A stretch of DNA of 64,000 nt from assembly GCF_040500525.1 (NCBI RefSeq), contig NZ_CP159404.1, forward strand, positions 649,001 to 713,000. Reading direction: 5' to 3'. Under the pieces are notes generated by a model. That model did no database searches, had not been told where the DNA came from, and saw only the letters and a list, made by a program, of their open reading frames with translations. This DNA is from Azospirillum formosense (lineage in GTDB: Bacteria > Pseudomonadota > Alphaproteobacteria > Azospirillales > Azospirillaceae). Position numbers and translations under genes: made by a program. Below are positions 44,183 through 51,954 of the stretch, in pieces. Position 1 is the first letter of the stretch. Every line of letters starts with the position of its first letter.

Positions 44183-45444
44183 GCGTGCCGTCCACCGGCG
44201 AGTCCGCCAATTCCGGAAAGTCGGTCCTTCTGGTGGCCTTCGCCTGCGAGCCGGACAGCGGGTCGGAATCCGCCAACGGCTGGAACTGGGGCGAGGGGCT
44301 AAAGCGCTCGGGCTGCCGCGTGACGGTGGTGACTCAGGGGCGCCTGCGCCCGAAGATCCTGGGCAAGATCGAACGCGGCGAAACCGCCTTCGAACCGGAC
44401 GACTTCGTGTTCATCGACCGCCCCGACACCATGGCGCACCACGACAGCAAGACGCGGTTCCAGCTCTCCTACATCGCGTGGCAATGGCGCTGCCGGGCCG
44501 TGGTGAAGGAGCTGGTGCGCCGGCAACCCTTCGATATCATCCACAACGTGACCATCGGCGGAATCCGTTTTCCCGCCTTCTGCGGCGGGCTGGCGCCCTT
44601 GTCGGTGATCGGCCCGGTCGGCGGCGGGGAGCGGGCACCCTGGCCGCTGATCCGCCCGCTGGGATGGAAGGCCATCGCGACGGAGCTGGTCCGCGACGCC
44701 GCCATCGCCATGACGCGCATCGACCCCTTCCTGCGCATGACCTACCGGCGCTACAACCTGATCTATGTGAAGACCCATGAAAGCCGCCATGTCCTGCCCG
44801 CCGGGGACCGCCACAAGGCGCGCCAGCATTTCGGCTGCTCGCTGCCGCCCGACCGCTTCGTGCCGATGAAGGCCGAAACCGGCGGCGATGCCGGGGCGCC
44901 GCTGAAGCTGCGTTTCTCGGGCCGCTTCCTCTATTGGAAGGGCGGCCACTACGCGCTGACCGCGCTGGCCAGGGCGCTGGAGAAGGGGGCGCGGGCGCGC
45001 CTTCAGATGATCGGCAGCGGTCCCCAGTCGGAGGAATGGAAAACCCTCGCCGACCGGCTGGGCATCGCCGACCATGTCGACTTCATCGAGTGGCTGTCGC
45101 ATCCCGACTACATGGAGGTCCTGCGAAGCTCCGACGCGCTTCTGTTCCCCAGCCTGCACGATTCCGCCGCCAACGTCATCATGGAGGCGCTGGCCAACGC
45201 GCAACCGGTGATCTGCCTCGATCTCGGCGGCTCGGGAATCATGATCGATTCCTCCTGCGGCTTCGCCGTTCCCTGCCGCGGGCGCGCGGCGGCGGAGGTG
45301 ATCGACGGGCTGGCCGACGCCATCGTGACCCTGGACCGGGACCGCCCGCGCCTGCGCGCCATGAGCCGTGCCGCCCACGCGCGCGCCCAGGATTTCGCGA
45401 GCTGCCGGATCACGCCAGACCTCTACACGCCGGCGCCGGCATAA
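44179..45444 (+). CDS. Glycosyltransferase family 4
   Basis: A 421-aa GT-B enzyme, last gene of the plus-strand operon (ATGA overlap). The early ACEPDSGSESANGWNWGEGL and later IGPVGGGERAPWPLIRPLGW are typical of a GT4 subgroup that begins with a CEPxxGSE motif. The donor site has LRFSGRFLYWKGGHYAL and HDSAANVIMEALANAQPVIC with the catalytic Glu. The C-terminus (FASCRITPDLYTPAPA) does not look like the usual terminal helix and may have been altered. Confidence 0.86.
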   Translation: MSVPSTGESANSGKSVLLVAFACEPDSGSESANGWNWGEGLKRSGCRVTVVTQGRLRPKILGKIERGETAFEPDDFVFIDRPDTMAHHDSKTRFQLSYIAWQWRCRAVVKELVRRQPFDIIHNVTIGGIRFPAFCGGLAPLSVIGPVGGGERAPWPLIRPLGWKAIATELVRDAAIAMTRIDPFLRMTYRRYNLIYVKTHESRHVLPAGDRHKARQHFGCSLPPDRFVPMKAETGGDAGAPLKLRFSGRFLYWKGGHYALTALARALEKGARARLQMIGSGPQSEEWKTLADRLGIADHVDFIEWLSHPDYMEVLRSSDALLFPSLHDSAANVIMEALANAQPVICLDLGGSGIMIDSSCGFAVPCRGRAAAEVIDGLADAIVTLDRDRPRLRAMSRAAHARAQDFASCRITPDLYTPAPA

Positions 45445-45484
45445 GAGCACGCCTGGGAACAGGTCGATGCCGGGAGGGTTGATG

Positions 45485-45521
45485 CGGTTGGAAAATGATC
45501 GCTTCCATCATTTTCCAACCG
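45485..45521. repeat. 15-base perfect inverted repeat between convergent genes
   Basis: CGGTTGGAAAATGAT (45485-45499) and ATCATTTTCCAACCG (45507-45521) pair perfectly around a seven-base loop. The arms are AT-rich for this genome. The element lies between the convergent ends of the GT4 and aminotransferase genes. There is no T-run, so it may be a bidirectional mRNA end or a dispersed repeat element. Confidence 0.8.
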
Positions 45522-45536
45522 TGGAACCTTCTCGAT

Positions 45537-46826
45537 TCACTGCGTTCGCGTGATCGGGAGGGGCATGCCGGTCGCGCCCTCCGGTGGCGTTGGCAGAACC
45601 TCGCCGGATGGGCTTCGCACCCAAGCCATATTGCGCGCCAACACCTTCGCGGCGGTATAGCCCGTCGTCGTTGCCGCCCTCGCGTGGGCCGTGCGGAAAA
45701 AGTCCTGCACGGCTTCGACCACCTGCCCGGCTCCGGCACCCAAACCGTACCACATCGGAAGACGCAGCAGCCTTGCGGAGAGGTCGGTCGTCACGGGCAA
45801 TTCCCCCGCGGCGCGGGAAAAACGCCGTCCCGCCGGCGCGGTGTGAAGCGGCACGTAATGGAACGGCGCCTGTATGCCGTTCGTTCGGAGATGGGCGATT
45901 AGCGCGTCGCGCTCGCGGGCTGTGCGCGCCAGGACAAAATACAGATGCGCGTTGTGCCGACACTCCGCCGGAATCAGCGGACGGCGCAACAGGCCGCGTT
46001 GCTCCAGCGGTGCCAAAGCCTCGTGGTAGGCGTTCCACAAGGCATGGCGCTCCTCGTCCAGCCGCTCGGCATTCTCGAATTGAGCGAGAAGAAACGCCGC
46101 CAGCAAGTCGGAGGGAAGATAGGACGAACCGACGTCCACCCAGGTGTATTTGTTGACCTCGCCACGGAGGAAGCGCGTGCGGTTCGTGCCCTTCTCGCGG
46201 ATGATTTCGGCGCGGGTGATCAGATCCGGATCGTTGACGACCAGGGCGCCGCCCTCGCCGGAGATCAGATTCTTGGTTTCGTGGAAGGAGAAGGCCGACA
46301 AGGCGCCGAAGGTGCCGAGCGGACGGCCGCGGTACGCGGACATCAGCGCCTGGGCGGCATCCTCGATCACCGCCAGACCATGCCGGGCGGCGATGGCGCA
46401 GATCGCGTCCATGTCGCAGGCGACGCCGGCGTAATGCACCACGCAGATGGCCCGGGTGCGGGGCGTGATCGCCGCCTCGATCAGACGCTCGTCGATGTTC
46501 AGCGTGTCCGGGCGAATGTCCACGAAGACCGGCACCGCTCCGCGCAGAACGAACGCGTTCGCGGTGGACACGAAGGTGAAGGAGGGCATGATGACCTCAT
46601 CCCCCGGACCGACGCCGGTCAGAAGGGCGGCCATCTCCAGCGCGGCCGTGCAGGAATGGGTCAGCAAGGCCTGCGGTGCCCCAAGCCGCCGCTCCAGCCA
46701 TGCGTGACAGCGTTTGGTGAAGACCCCATCTCCGGAAAGGTGCGCCTGCTCCAGGGACTGGCGGATGTATTCCAGTTCGTTGCCGGCCACCGTGGGGCGG
46801 TTGAAGCCAATCTTCGTGTCGCTCAT
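45537..46826 (-). CDS. dTDP-4-amino-4,6-dideoxygalactose transaminase-like aminotransferase (WecE/DegT family)
   Basis: A 429-aa PLP enzyme making an amino sugar nucleotide. The N-terminal IGFNRPTVAGNELEYI, the motif THSCTAALEMAALL and EVIMPSFTFVSTANAFVLRG are close to WecE/RffA. Lys185 in FHETKNLISGEGG holds PLP. WecE is normally about 376 aa; this protein has an extra tail of about 45 residues (from YTAAKVLARN) that runs into the repeat-bearing region. The start at 46826 has GAGG eight bases upstream; the upstream open frame is pseudogene sequence. It is convergent with the polysaccharide operon. Confidence 0.88.
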   Translation of the reverse strand: MSDTKIGFNRPTVAGNELEYIRQSLEQAHLSGDGVFTKRCHAWLERRLGAPQALLTHSCTAALEMAALLTGVGPGDEVIMPSFTFVSTANAFVLRGAVPVFVDIRPDTLNIDERLIEAAITPRTRAICVVHYAGVACDMDAICAIAARHGLAVIEDAAQALMSAYRGRPLGTFGALSAFSFHETKNLISGEGGALVVNDPDLITRAEIIREKGTNRTRFLRGEVNKYTWVDVGSSYLPSDLLAAFLLAQFENAERLDEERHALWNAYHEALAPLEQRGLLRRPLIPAECRHNAHLYFVLARTARERDALIAHLRTNGIQAPFHYVPLHTAPAGRRFSRAAGELPVTTDLSARLLRLPMWYGLGAGAGQVVEAVQDFFRTAHARAATTTGYTAAKVLARNMAWVRSPSGEVLPTPPEGATGMPLPITRTQ

Positions 46827-46832
46827 CAGCAT

Positions 46833-47157
46833 CACCTCGCGCTCGAACTCGCCGTGGACCGCCCTGAGTTGGGGAGCGAGCGCGGCGAAAGGGGCGCGGC
46901 TAAGCGCCCTCCACCGCTCGCCCGCGCAAGGGGCCGGCAATCCGTGTTTCCTGGATGGCCTTTTGATGGCGTCCGTTGGTGTCGGTCGGGATTGACAGCC
47001 ATTGCGCACCCTGCGCCGTCCTGATGCGGTCGCCCCAGCCGCATCAAGCAAACGACACGCAGTCGAACAGGGAAAATCCGTCTATCGAGCGGATGATATC
47101 AAAGGGACCTTTCCCGGACACGTAGCTAGATTGAATGATGGTGATGCGCTTACCCGT
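46833..47157 (-). pseudogene. Decayed WbqC-like gene upstream of the aminotransferase
   Basis: Read on the minus strand, the sequence gives ITIIQSSYVSGKGPFDII, then FDCVSFA, an in-frame TGA (47046-47044), and in the same frame GDRIRTAQGAQWLSIPTDT and HQKAIQETRIAGP. This matches the pattern of WbqC-like proteins (QSxY-PxKGYFDLI, DDVQYTRRDW, RIKTxQGxQWLTIPV). A +1 shift near 46920 then gives ERWRALSRAPFAALAPQLRA, like the next family block. An AAGGAG lies six bases before ACG at 47157-47155, a likely ATG-to-ACG change. The remainder is missing: the fragment runs into the aminotransferase start. Family call is from memory of the WbqC pattern. Confidence 0.65.
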
Positions 47158-47351
47158 CAGAGACTCCTTCGGGACGATGCGTAATCCCAACGGCAAGTGA
47201 ATGGCCCCAAGGAGGCGCGGCCGGTTCCATGGCGGGAGGCATGGAAAGCAGGGTTCATTTGGCCCGCCATCGCGATGAGACGGAACGGTATCGGCTCCAT
47301 CGCCACGAGAAGGACGGGGTGCCATGGACTGCCGGCACGCTCGGACGCTGG

Positions 47352-47381
47352 GCGCCGGTGCGCCGGTGCGCCGGTGCGCCG
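47352..47381. repeat. Tandem 8-base repeat
   Basis: GCGCCGGT is repeated 3.75 times head to tail in the non-coding stretch between the WbqC-like remnant and the beta-helix gene. The rest of 47158-47551 shows no supported gene. Confidence 0.8.
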
Positions 47382-47551
47382 AAACACCCGCACCGGATCG
47401 GCGTCACCCGCCAGGTGCCGCGACCGCATCCCGTCGGGGCGGACCGGCTGGCGCAGGAGGCCTTTCCCCGCCCGGTTCCGGGCACGCGACGATCGAGACC
47501 AGCCGGGACCGTCGCAAGCCCCCAAGGGTCCTGCGGTTTCGACAACCGCCA

Positions 47552-47583
47552 AAGGGCGGTCCAATATTGGTTGGACCGCCCTT
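47552..47583 (-). terminator. Terminator hairpin of the beta-helix/xylan-binding gene
   Basis: AAGGGCGGTCCAA and TTGGACCGCCCTT form a perfect 13-base stem with a six-base loop, 16 bases beyond the stop at 47600 of the minus-strand gene. Only a short T-run follows, so it may act mainly as a 3' end stabiliser. Confidence 0.75.
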
Positions 47584-47599
47584 CGCCGTTTGGGTCGCG

Positions 47600-50413
47600 T
47601 CAGGCCGCGTGGCTCAGCAGCGACGGGTCGGCGTGGTCGAACAGCGGGTCATAGCCGGCCTCGACCGGCATGGCCCCGTACAGGCTGTTCGCCGTCACCG
47701 CCGCGTCGGCCGCGGCCGCCGGAGCGGACGCCGCCTGCTGGGCGGCGACGTGGCTCCACACGCTGTCCGTCCCGGCGTCGAGCGCCAGCGCCGTGGCCTC
47801 GCCGACCGGGGTGGCCGAGGGGAAGAAGCTCTTGTCGGCGTCGACGACCAGCGTGCCGTTCCACCACAGGCCGGACTGGCCCTTGACCACGTCCTTGCCG
47901 TCCAGCGCGCCCTTGTCATAGGTGACGTTGCCGTCGGTGGGCAGGACGGACTTGCCGTTGATGGTCACCTTGTTGACGAACAGGCTGCGGTCCTGCCCGT
48001 TCACCACGGCGTCGTTGTCGTACTGTATCTGCACCTTGTGCGCCTGATCGGCGCTCAGGCTGGTGGTGAAGCTGTAGTCCTTCGCCGCCGTGCCGGCCAC
48101 GCCCTCGCCGACCTTCTGGCCGTCGACCAGCAGGTTGAAGTGGGCGTTCACCCCGCCGGCCGCCGCGCCGGAGGCGTTGACGGTGATCGTCGTCGTGCTG
48201 GGACCGCTTTGCGGCAGCGAGCCGCCCGCGGGGAATTCCTTGGCCGGGGCGTCGACCACCAGCGTGCCGCCCCACCACAGGGACGACTGGCCCTTGACCA
48301 CGTCCTTGCCGTCCAGGGCACCCTTGTCGTAGCTGACGATGCTGTCGGTCGGGTTGTGGGCGGTGCCGTTGATGGTGATCTTGTTGACGAACAGGTTGCG
48401 GTCCTGCCCGTTCACGAAGCCGTCGTTGTCGTACTGGATCTGCACCTTGTGCGGCTGCCCGGCGGTCAGGCTGGTGGTGAAGCTGTAGTCCTTCGCCGCC
48501 GTGCCGACCGTGGCGTCGCCGATGGCCTTGCCGTCCACCAGCACCTTGAAATGTGCGTTCACACCGCCCGCGGCCGACCCGGAGGCGTTGACCTTGATCG
48601 TCGTGACGCTGGCCGTCGGCGTGGTCGGGACGGTCGGCGTGGTCGCCGTCGTGTCCACCGCGAAGCCGGCGGAGGCGCCCGCCTTGCCCGCGTTGCCGGC
48701 GAGGTCGGTGTAGCTGCCGGCCTTCACCGCGACGTTGGCGTCGGTGATCTTCGTGTTGGTCGAGGGCGTGAAGACGGCGGTGTAGGTGGAGGCGTCCACC
48801 GTCTTGAAGCCGCTCAGCGTGCCGCCCTTCACCGTGGTGTCGGCCAGCGCGAAGTCCTTCACCGCCTCGCTGAAGGCGAAGGTGACGAGCGGCGCCTCGC
48901 CCTTGGTCACGGTGCTGTCGGCGATGCTCACCTTGACCGTGGGCGGCGTGGTGTCCGTCGGGGTGGGGGCCGGCGGGGCGGTGGGCGTGACCGTCGTCCA
49001 GCCGGCGGTCGAGGGGTAGGCCTGGGACAGGGTCGAATGCTCGTCCTGCGTGGTCGCGTTCATGTAGGCGGACCAGCTGTCGCCTTCCGGGAAGTCGCCC
49101 CAGCGCCAGCGGTCGCCGTCCGGCATGTAGTAGGTGTTGTTGTCCCACACGTTGCCGCCGTTCAGCATGCCGGCCTCGTTGTAGTCGGCGACGCCGCCCG
49201 ACTGGCCGTTGCCGTCCTTCGAGACGATGATGTTGTCGTGGATCTTGTTGTTGGTCGTTTTCCAGGTCCCGAACTCGCCGGCGCCGCGGTCCTGCTGGAT
49301 CATCACGATGCTGTTGGCGCCCTTGACCCCGGTGATGTCGATCTTGTTGCCGTAGGCCTCGACGTTCTGCGAGTTCTGGATCTGGATCGACCCGCCCCAC
49401 AGCCAGCCCTCGGCCTGCGGCTTGGCGCCGTTGCCGACCATGACGTTGTTGCGGATGACGGCGTCGTAGCTGATCTCGTGGGTGATGCCGCCGCCGCTGT
49501 TGTTCACGAGGACGTTGTTCTCGTACAGGGTCCCGACATTGTCGATGTCGGTCCACAGGCCGAAGCCGGTGTTGTCGTGCGAGTAATTGCCGCGGACCAC
49601 CAGGTCGGTGGTGTAGGCGAACTTGGTGCCGCCGCCCTCCCAGAACACGTCGATGCCCGACCAGGCGCCGTTGCGCGCGATCTCGTTGCCTTCGACCAGG
49701 ATCTTGGCGCCGGCGCCGCCGAGCCCCATCTCGCCGTTGTCGTGGACGTAGTTGCCGATGAACTTGCTGCCGTCCTGCGCCGTGGCGCCGACCGCGTAGT
49801 TCAGCCGCAGCTCGTTGTCCTGGATGGTCCAGTTGGCGTCGCCCTGGATGGCGCCTTCCTGCGCCGGCGGGGTGTATTTCTCGATGACGAGATTCTTGAC
49901 CGTCACGCCCTTGGCGGTGCCGCCGAAGGCGTGCGCGGTGGTCCCGGCCTCCACCTTGTGCCCCGCCGGGTTGTCGCCCAGATAGATCTTGTCGGCGTTG
50001 TAGTCGAAGTAGAAGGTTCCCGCCTTCAGCTTCGACAGCGCGTCCACCGGCGTCAGCGGCTTGTCGTCCACATAGACGGTCTCCGGATAGCCGGCGCGCA
50101 TCGCGCCGGGCGTCGCCTCGTCGGTCGCGCGGCGCTCACCCTGCTGGGTCTGCCCGCCGATCACCCAGCGCCCGGCGCTGTCCTGGGTGAAGCCGGTCAG
50201 CAGCTTCGACCCGTTCAGCACGGCGCCCTCGGCCCCGATGAAGGTCTGGTTGTCCTTGGGCGTGATCGACTGGAGACGGTACTCGCCCGGCTGCAACCAG
50301 AAGGTCGCGCCAGCGGGAGCGCCATTGACGATGGACTGGATGTTGGCGCCGGGTGCTATGACGATCGCACCAGAGGGGGCCGTCAGCGTCTTCGGTCCGT
50401 ACAGGTTGGCCAT
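47600..50413 (-). CDS. Beta-helix protein with Ig-like domain and two CBM60-like modules
   Basis: A 937-aa multidomain protein. Residues 1-455 are a right-handed beta-helix paralogous to the 19569 protein (ANIQSIV, RLQSITPKD, FDYNADKIYLGDNPAGH, HAFGGTAKGV). A Pro/Thr linker at about 470-488 leads to an Ig-like domain at about 488-590 (PPTVKVSIADSTVTKGEAP). Two near-identical modules at about 605-727 and 740-860 carry VNASG-x-AAGGVNAHF, VQIQYDND, VNGQDR-x-LFVNK and DGKDVVKGQS, as in calcium-dependent xylan-binding CBM60. A 75-residue Ala-rich tail ends SLLSHAA. No N-terminal signal and no RTX repeats are visible, so the export route is unclear. It probably binds or cleaves a surface polysaccharide. 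Confidence 0.82.
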   Translation of the reverse strand: MANLYGPKTLTAPSGAIVIAPGANIQSIVNGAPAGATFWLQPGEYRLQSITPKDNQTFIGAEGAVLNGSKLLTGFTQDSAGRWVIGGQTQQGERRATDEATPGAMRAGYPETVYVDDKPLTPVDALSKLKAGTFYFDYNADKIYLGDNPAGHKVEAGTTAHAFGGTAKGVTVKNLVIEKYTPPAQEGAIQGDANWTIQDNELRLNYAVGATAQDGSKFIGNYVHDNGEMGLGGAGAKILVEGNEIARNGAWSGIDVFWEGGGTKFAYTTDLVVRGNYSHDNTGFGLWTDIDNVGTLYENNVLVNNSGGGITHEISYDAVIRNNVMVGNGAKPQAEGWLWGGSIQIQNSQNVEAYGNKIDITGVKGANSIVMIQQDRGAGEFGTWKTTNNKIHDNIIVSKDGNGQSGGVADYNEAGMLNGGNVWDNNTYYMPDGDRWRWGDFPEGDSWSAYMNATTQDEHSTLSQAYPSTAGWTTVTPTAPPAPTPTDTTPPTVKVSIADSTVTKGEAPLVTFAFSEAVKDFALADTTVKGGTLSGFKTVDASTYTAVFTPSTNTKITDANVAVKAGSYTDLAGNAGKAGASAGFAVDTTATTPTVPTTPTASVTTIKVNASGSAAGGVNAHFKVLVDGKAIGDATVGTAAKDYSFTTSLTAGQPHKVQIQYDNDGFVNGQDRNLFVNKITINGTAHNPTDSIVSYDKGALDGKDVVKGQSSLWWGGTLVVDAPAKEFPAGGSLPQSGPSTTTITVNASGAAAGGVNAHFNLLVDGQKVGEGVAGTAAKDYSFTTSLSADQAHKVQIQYDNDAVVNGQDRSLFVNKVTINGKSVLPTDGNVTYDKGALDGKDVVKGQSGLWWNGTLVVDADKSFFPSATPVGEATALALDAGTDSVWSHVAAQQAASAPAAAADAAVTANSLYGAMPVEAGYDPLFDHADPSLLSHAA

Positions 50414-50719
50414 GTGTCAATGCTCTCTTAAGATGTTGTCTTCTGGTATGAGTTCTTTGGCGTTTTCGCCCTTTGGCATATGACACTACTACCAATTCGG
50501 ATGGATTTGCCGGCGAGGCATTTTTGTGAGATTCCCGGCTTCCTTTGCGAAGACTCCGGGAAGTCTCTGTTTTTCAAAAAGGAATCTTCCGCTTATCAAA
50601 GCGTGGAAAAGAGAATGGGAATTTTTGCTTGCGGCCTCTTGCAGCCGCGCGAGCGCCCGCGCCGCGTCATCCGCCGGATGACGGCGCAATCCCTGGAGGA
50701 CGTCAGAAACGTGGAAGGA
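50414..50719. other. Gap upstream of the beta-helix gene; orphan terminator-like hairpin
   Basis: 306 bases between two minus-strand genes. At 50532-50562 TTCCCGG/CCGGGAA encloses CTTC/GAAG, followed on the plus strand by GTCTCTGTTTTT, which looks like an intrinsic terminator pointing away from any plus-strand gene. The beta-helix promoter should lie in 50414-50530, which is AT-rich, but no good box pair is seen. Confidence 0.45.
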
Positions 50720-51739
50720 TCAGTCGCCGCCGAACTGGCGGTCGACCCACTCGCTCACCGCCACCGGATCGAACCGCAGGTCGAGCGGGATGCCGGCGGT
50801 GGCGGCGCGGCAATGCTCGATGAAGGCGCGCTCCGCCCGGTTCATCTTGGAGGCGGGGTTCCACAGCAGATGGATGTCCACCGGCGCCACCCCTTCCTCC
50901 GGCGGCAGGGGCCAGAGCAGGCCGTCGCGCACGTCGCGCTCCGCCACATGGCGGGGCAGCGGCCCGATCCCCAGCCCCACCGAGATCATGCGCCGCACCT
51001 CGTCCAGATTGACCGAGGCGCCGACGATCCGGCTCTCGATCCCCTCCTGCGCGCGGAAGACGGCGAGCGGCGACAGCACCCCGCCGATCTGGTCGGAGGT
51101 GAAGGAGACGAACCCCTCGCTGCGCAGATCGCTCAGCGTCAGGCCGGTGCGGCCGAACAGTTGGTGCCGAGGCCCGCAGTAGAGGCCGTAGATCTGGCGG
51201 GCGAACAACGCGTGCTCGACCAGCGGCGGCGGCTCCCGCATCAGGCAGAGGCCGAGCGAGCCGGTCTTCTGCTGGATCGCCATATGGACGTCGGCGCTCG
51301 CCATCACGTCCAGCCGGAAGGTCACCTGCGGGTGGGTGGCGTGGAAGCGCTCCAGCAGGGCGTCGAACAGCAGCGACTGGATCCGGCTGGCCAGCAGGAT
51401 TCGGATATGGCCTGAAATCTCCTCGCGGATATCGCGCATCAGGACGGCGAAGCGGGAGATGTTGCCGTAAATCTCCAGCACCTCGGCGTAGATGATCTCG
51501 CCCGCCTCGGTCACCCGGAAGCGGCCCTGCCCGCGTTCGATCAGGCTGCGGCCAATCTGGTCCTCCAGCCGTTTCAGCGCCTGGGACACCGCCGGCTGGG
51601 TCAGCCCCAGGCGCTGCGCCGCGCGGGTCAGCCCCTGCTCCTGCACGATCACCATGAAGGTGCGCAACAGGTTCCAGTCCAGCTGGTGGCCGAGCCGTTC
51701 CAGGTCGCGCGCCGTCATCGGGGGAAATCCCATCGCCAT
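50720..51739 (-). CDS. LysR-family transcriptional regulator
   Basis: A 339-aa regulator. The winged helix-turn-helix lies at about 20-80 (NLLRTFMVIVQEQGLTRAAQRLGL, TQPAVSQALKRLEDQIG), followed by the two-lobed effector domain. The usual early LysR motif L.RFHATHPQV is present. Start candidates are ATG 51739 (AGGA close by) and 51733. It diverges from the M20 deacylase gene with 215 bases between, the standard arrangement for LysR control of the adjacent catabolic operon. The inducer is unknown and is probably the operon's substrate or an intermediate. Confidence 0.9.
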   Translation of the reverse strand: MAMGFPPMTARDLERLGHQLDWNLLRTFMVIVQEQGLTRAAQRLGLTQPAVSQALKRLEDQIGRSLIERGQGRFRVTEAGEIIYAEVLEIYGNISRFAVLMRDIREEISGHIRILLASRIQSLLFDALLERFHATHPQVTFRLDVMASADVHMAIQQKTGSLGLCLMREPPPLVEHALFARQIYGLYCGPRHQLFGRTGLTLSDLRSEGFVSFTSDQIGGVLSPLAVFRAQEGIESRIVGASVNLDEVRRMISVGLGIGPLPRHVAERDVRDGLLWPLPPEEGVAPVDIHLLWNPASKMNRAERAFIEHCRAATAGIPLDLRFDPVAVSEWVDRQFGGD

Positions 51740-51954
51740 AAATCCTGCTTATGTCGGCAATGAGGATTATCGATTTGGCGGAGGATGAGAAGCTGAATTG
51801 TAATACGCCGGTCGTCAGCGGTCGACCCCCGGCTTCGCCCAACCGGGCAAAACCGGGGTCATAGTCCGAAAGTCGAAATCGCCACAGTTTCTTTCCGGGG
51901 ATTTGCCGACCCATAAGGACGACTGCGCGGCGGAGTGGTAAGAACGGAGTCGTC
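51740..51954. promoter_or_regulatory. Divergent control region with stem-loop
   Basis: 215 bases between the LysR gene and the catabolic operon. At 51824-51860 GACCCC/GGGGTC encloses GCCC/GGGC around AACC, a nested inverted repeat. A T-N11-A LysR box could not be assigned with confidence. Confidence 0.4.

Noticed and set aside
46992-46997. TTGACA as a -35 box
   Set aside because: No -10 sequence at 16-18 bases, and it lies within the pseudogene remnant.
46833-47051. N-terminal extension of the aminotransferase back to 47051
   Set aside because: No RBS at 47051, and the extra residues match the out-of-frame tail of the WbqC-like remnant rather than any WecE N-terminus.
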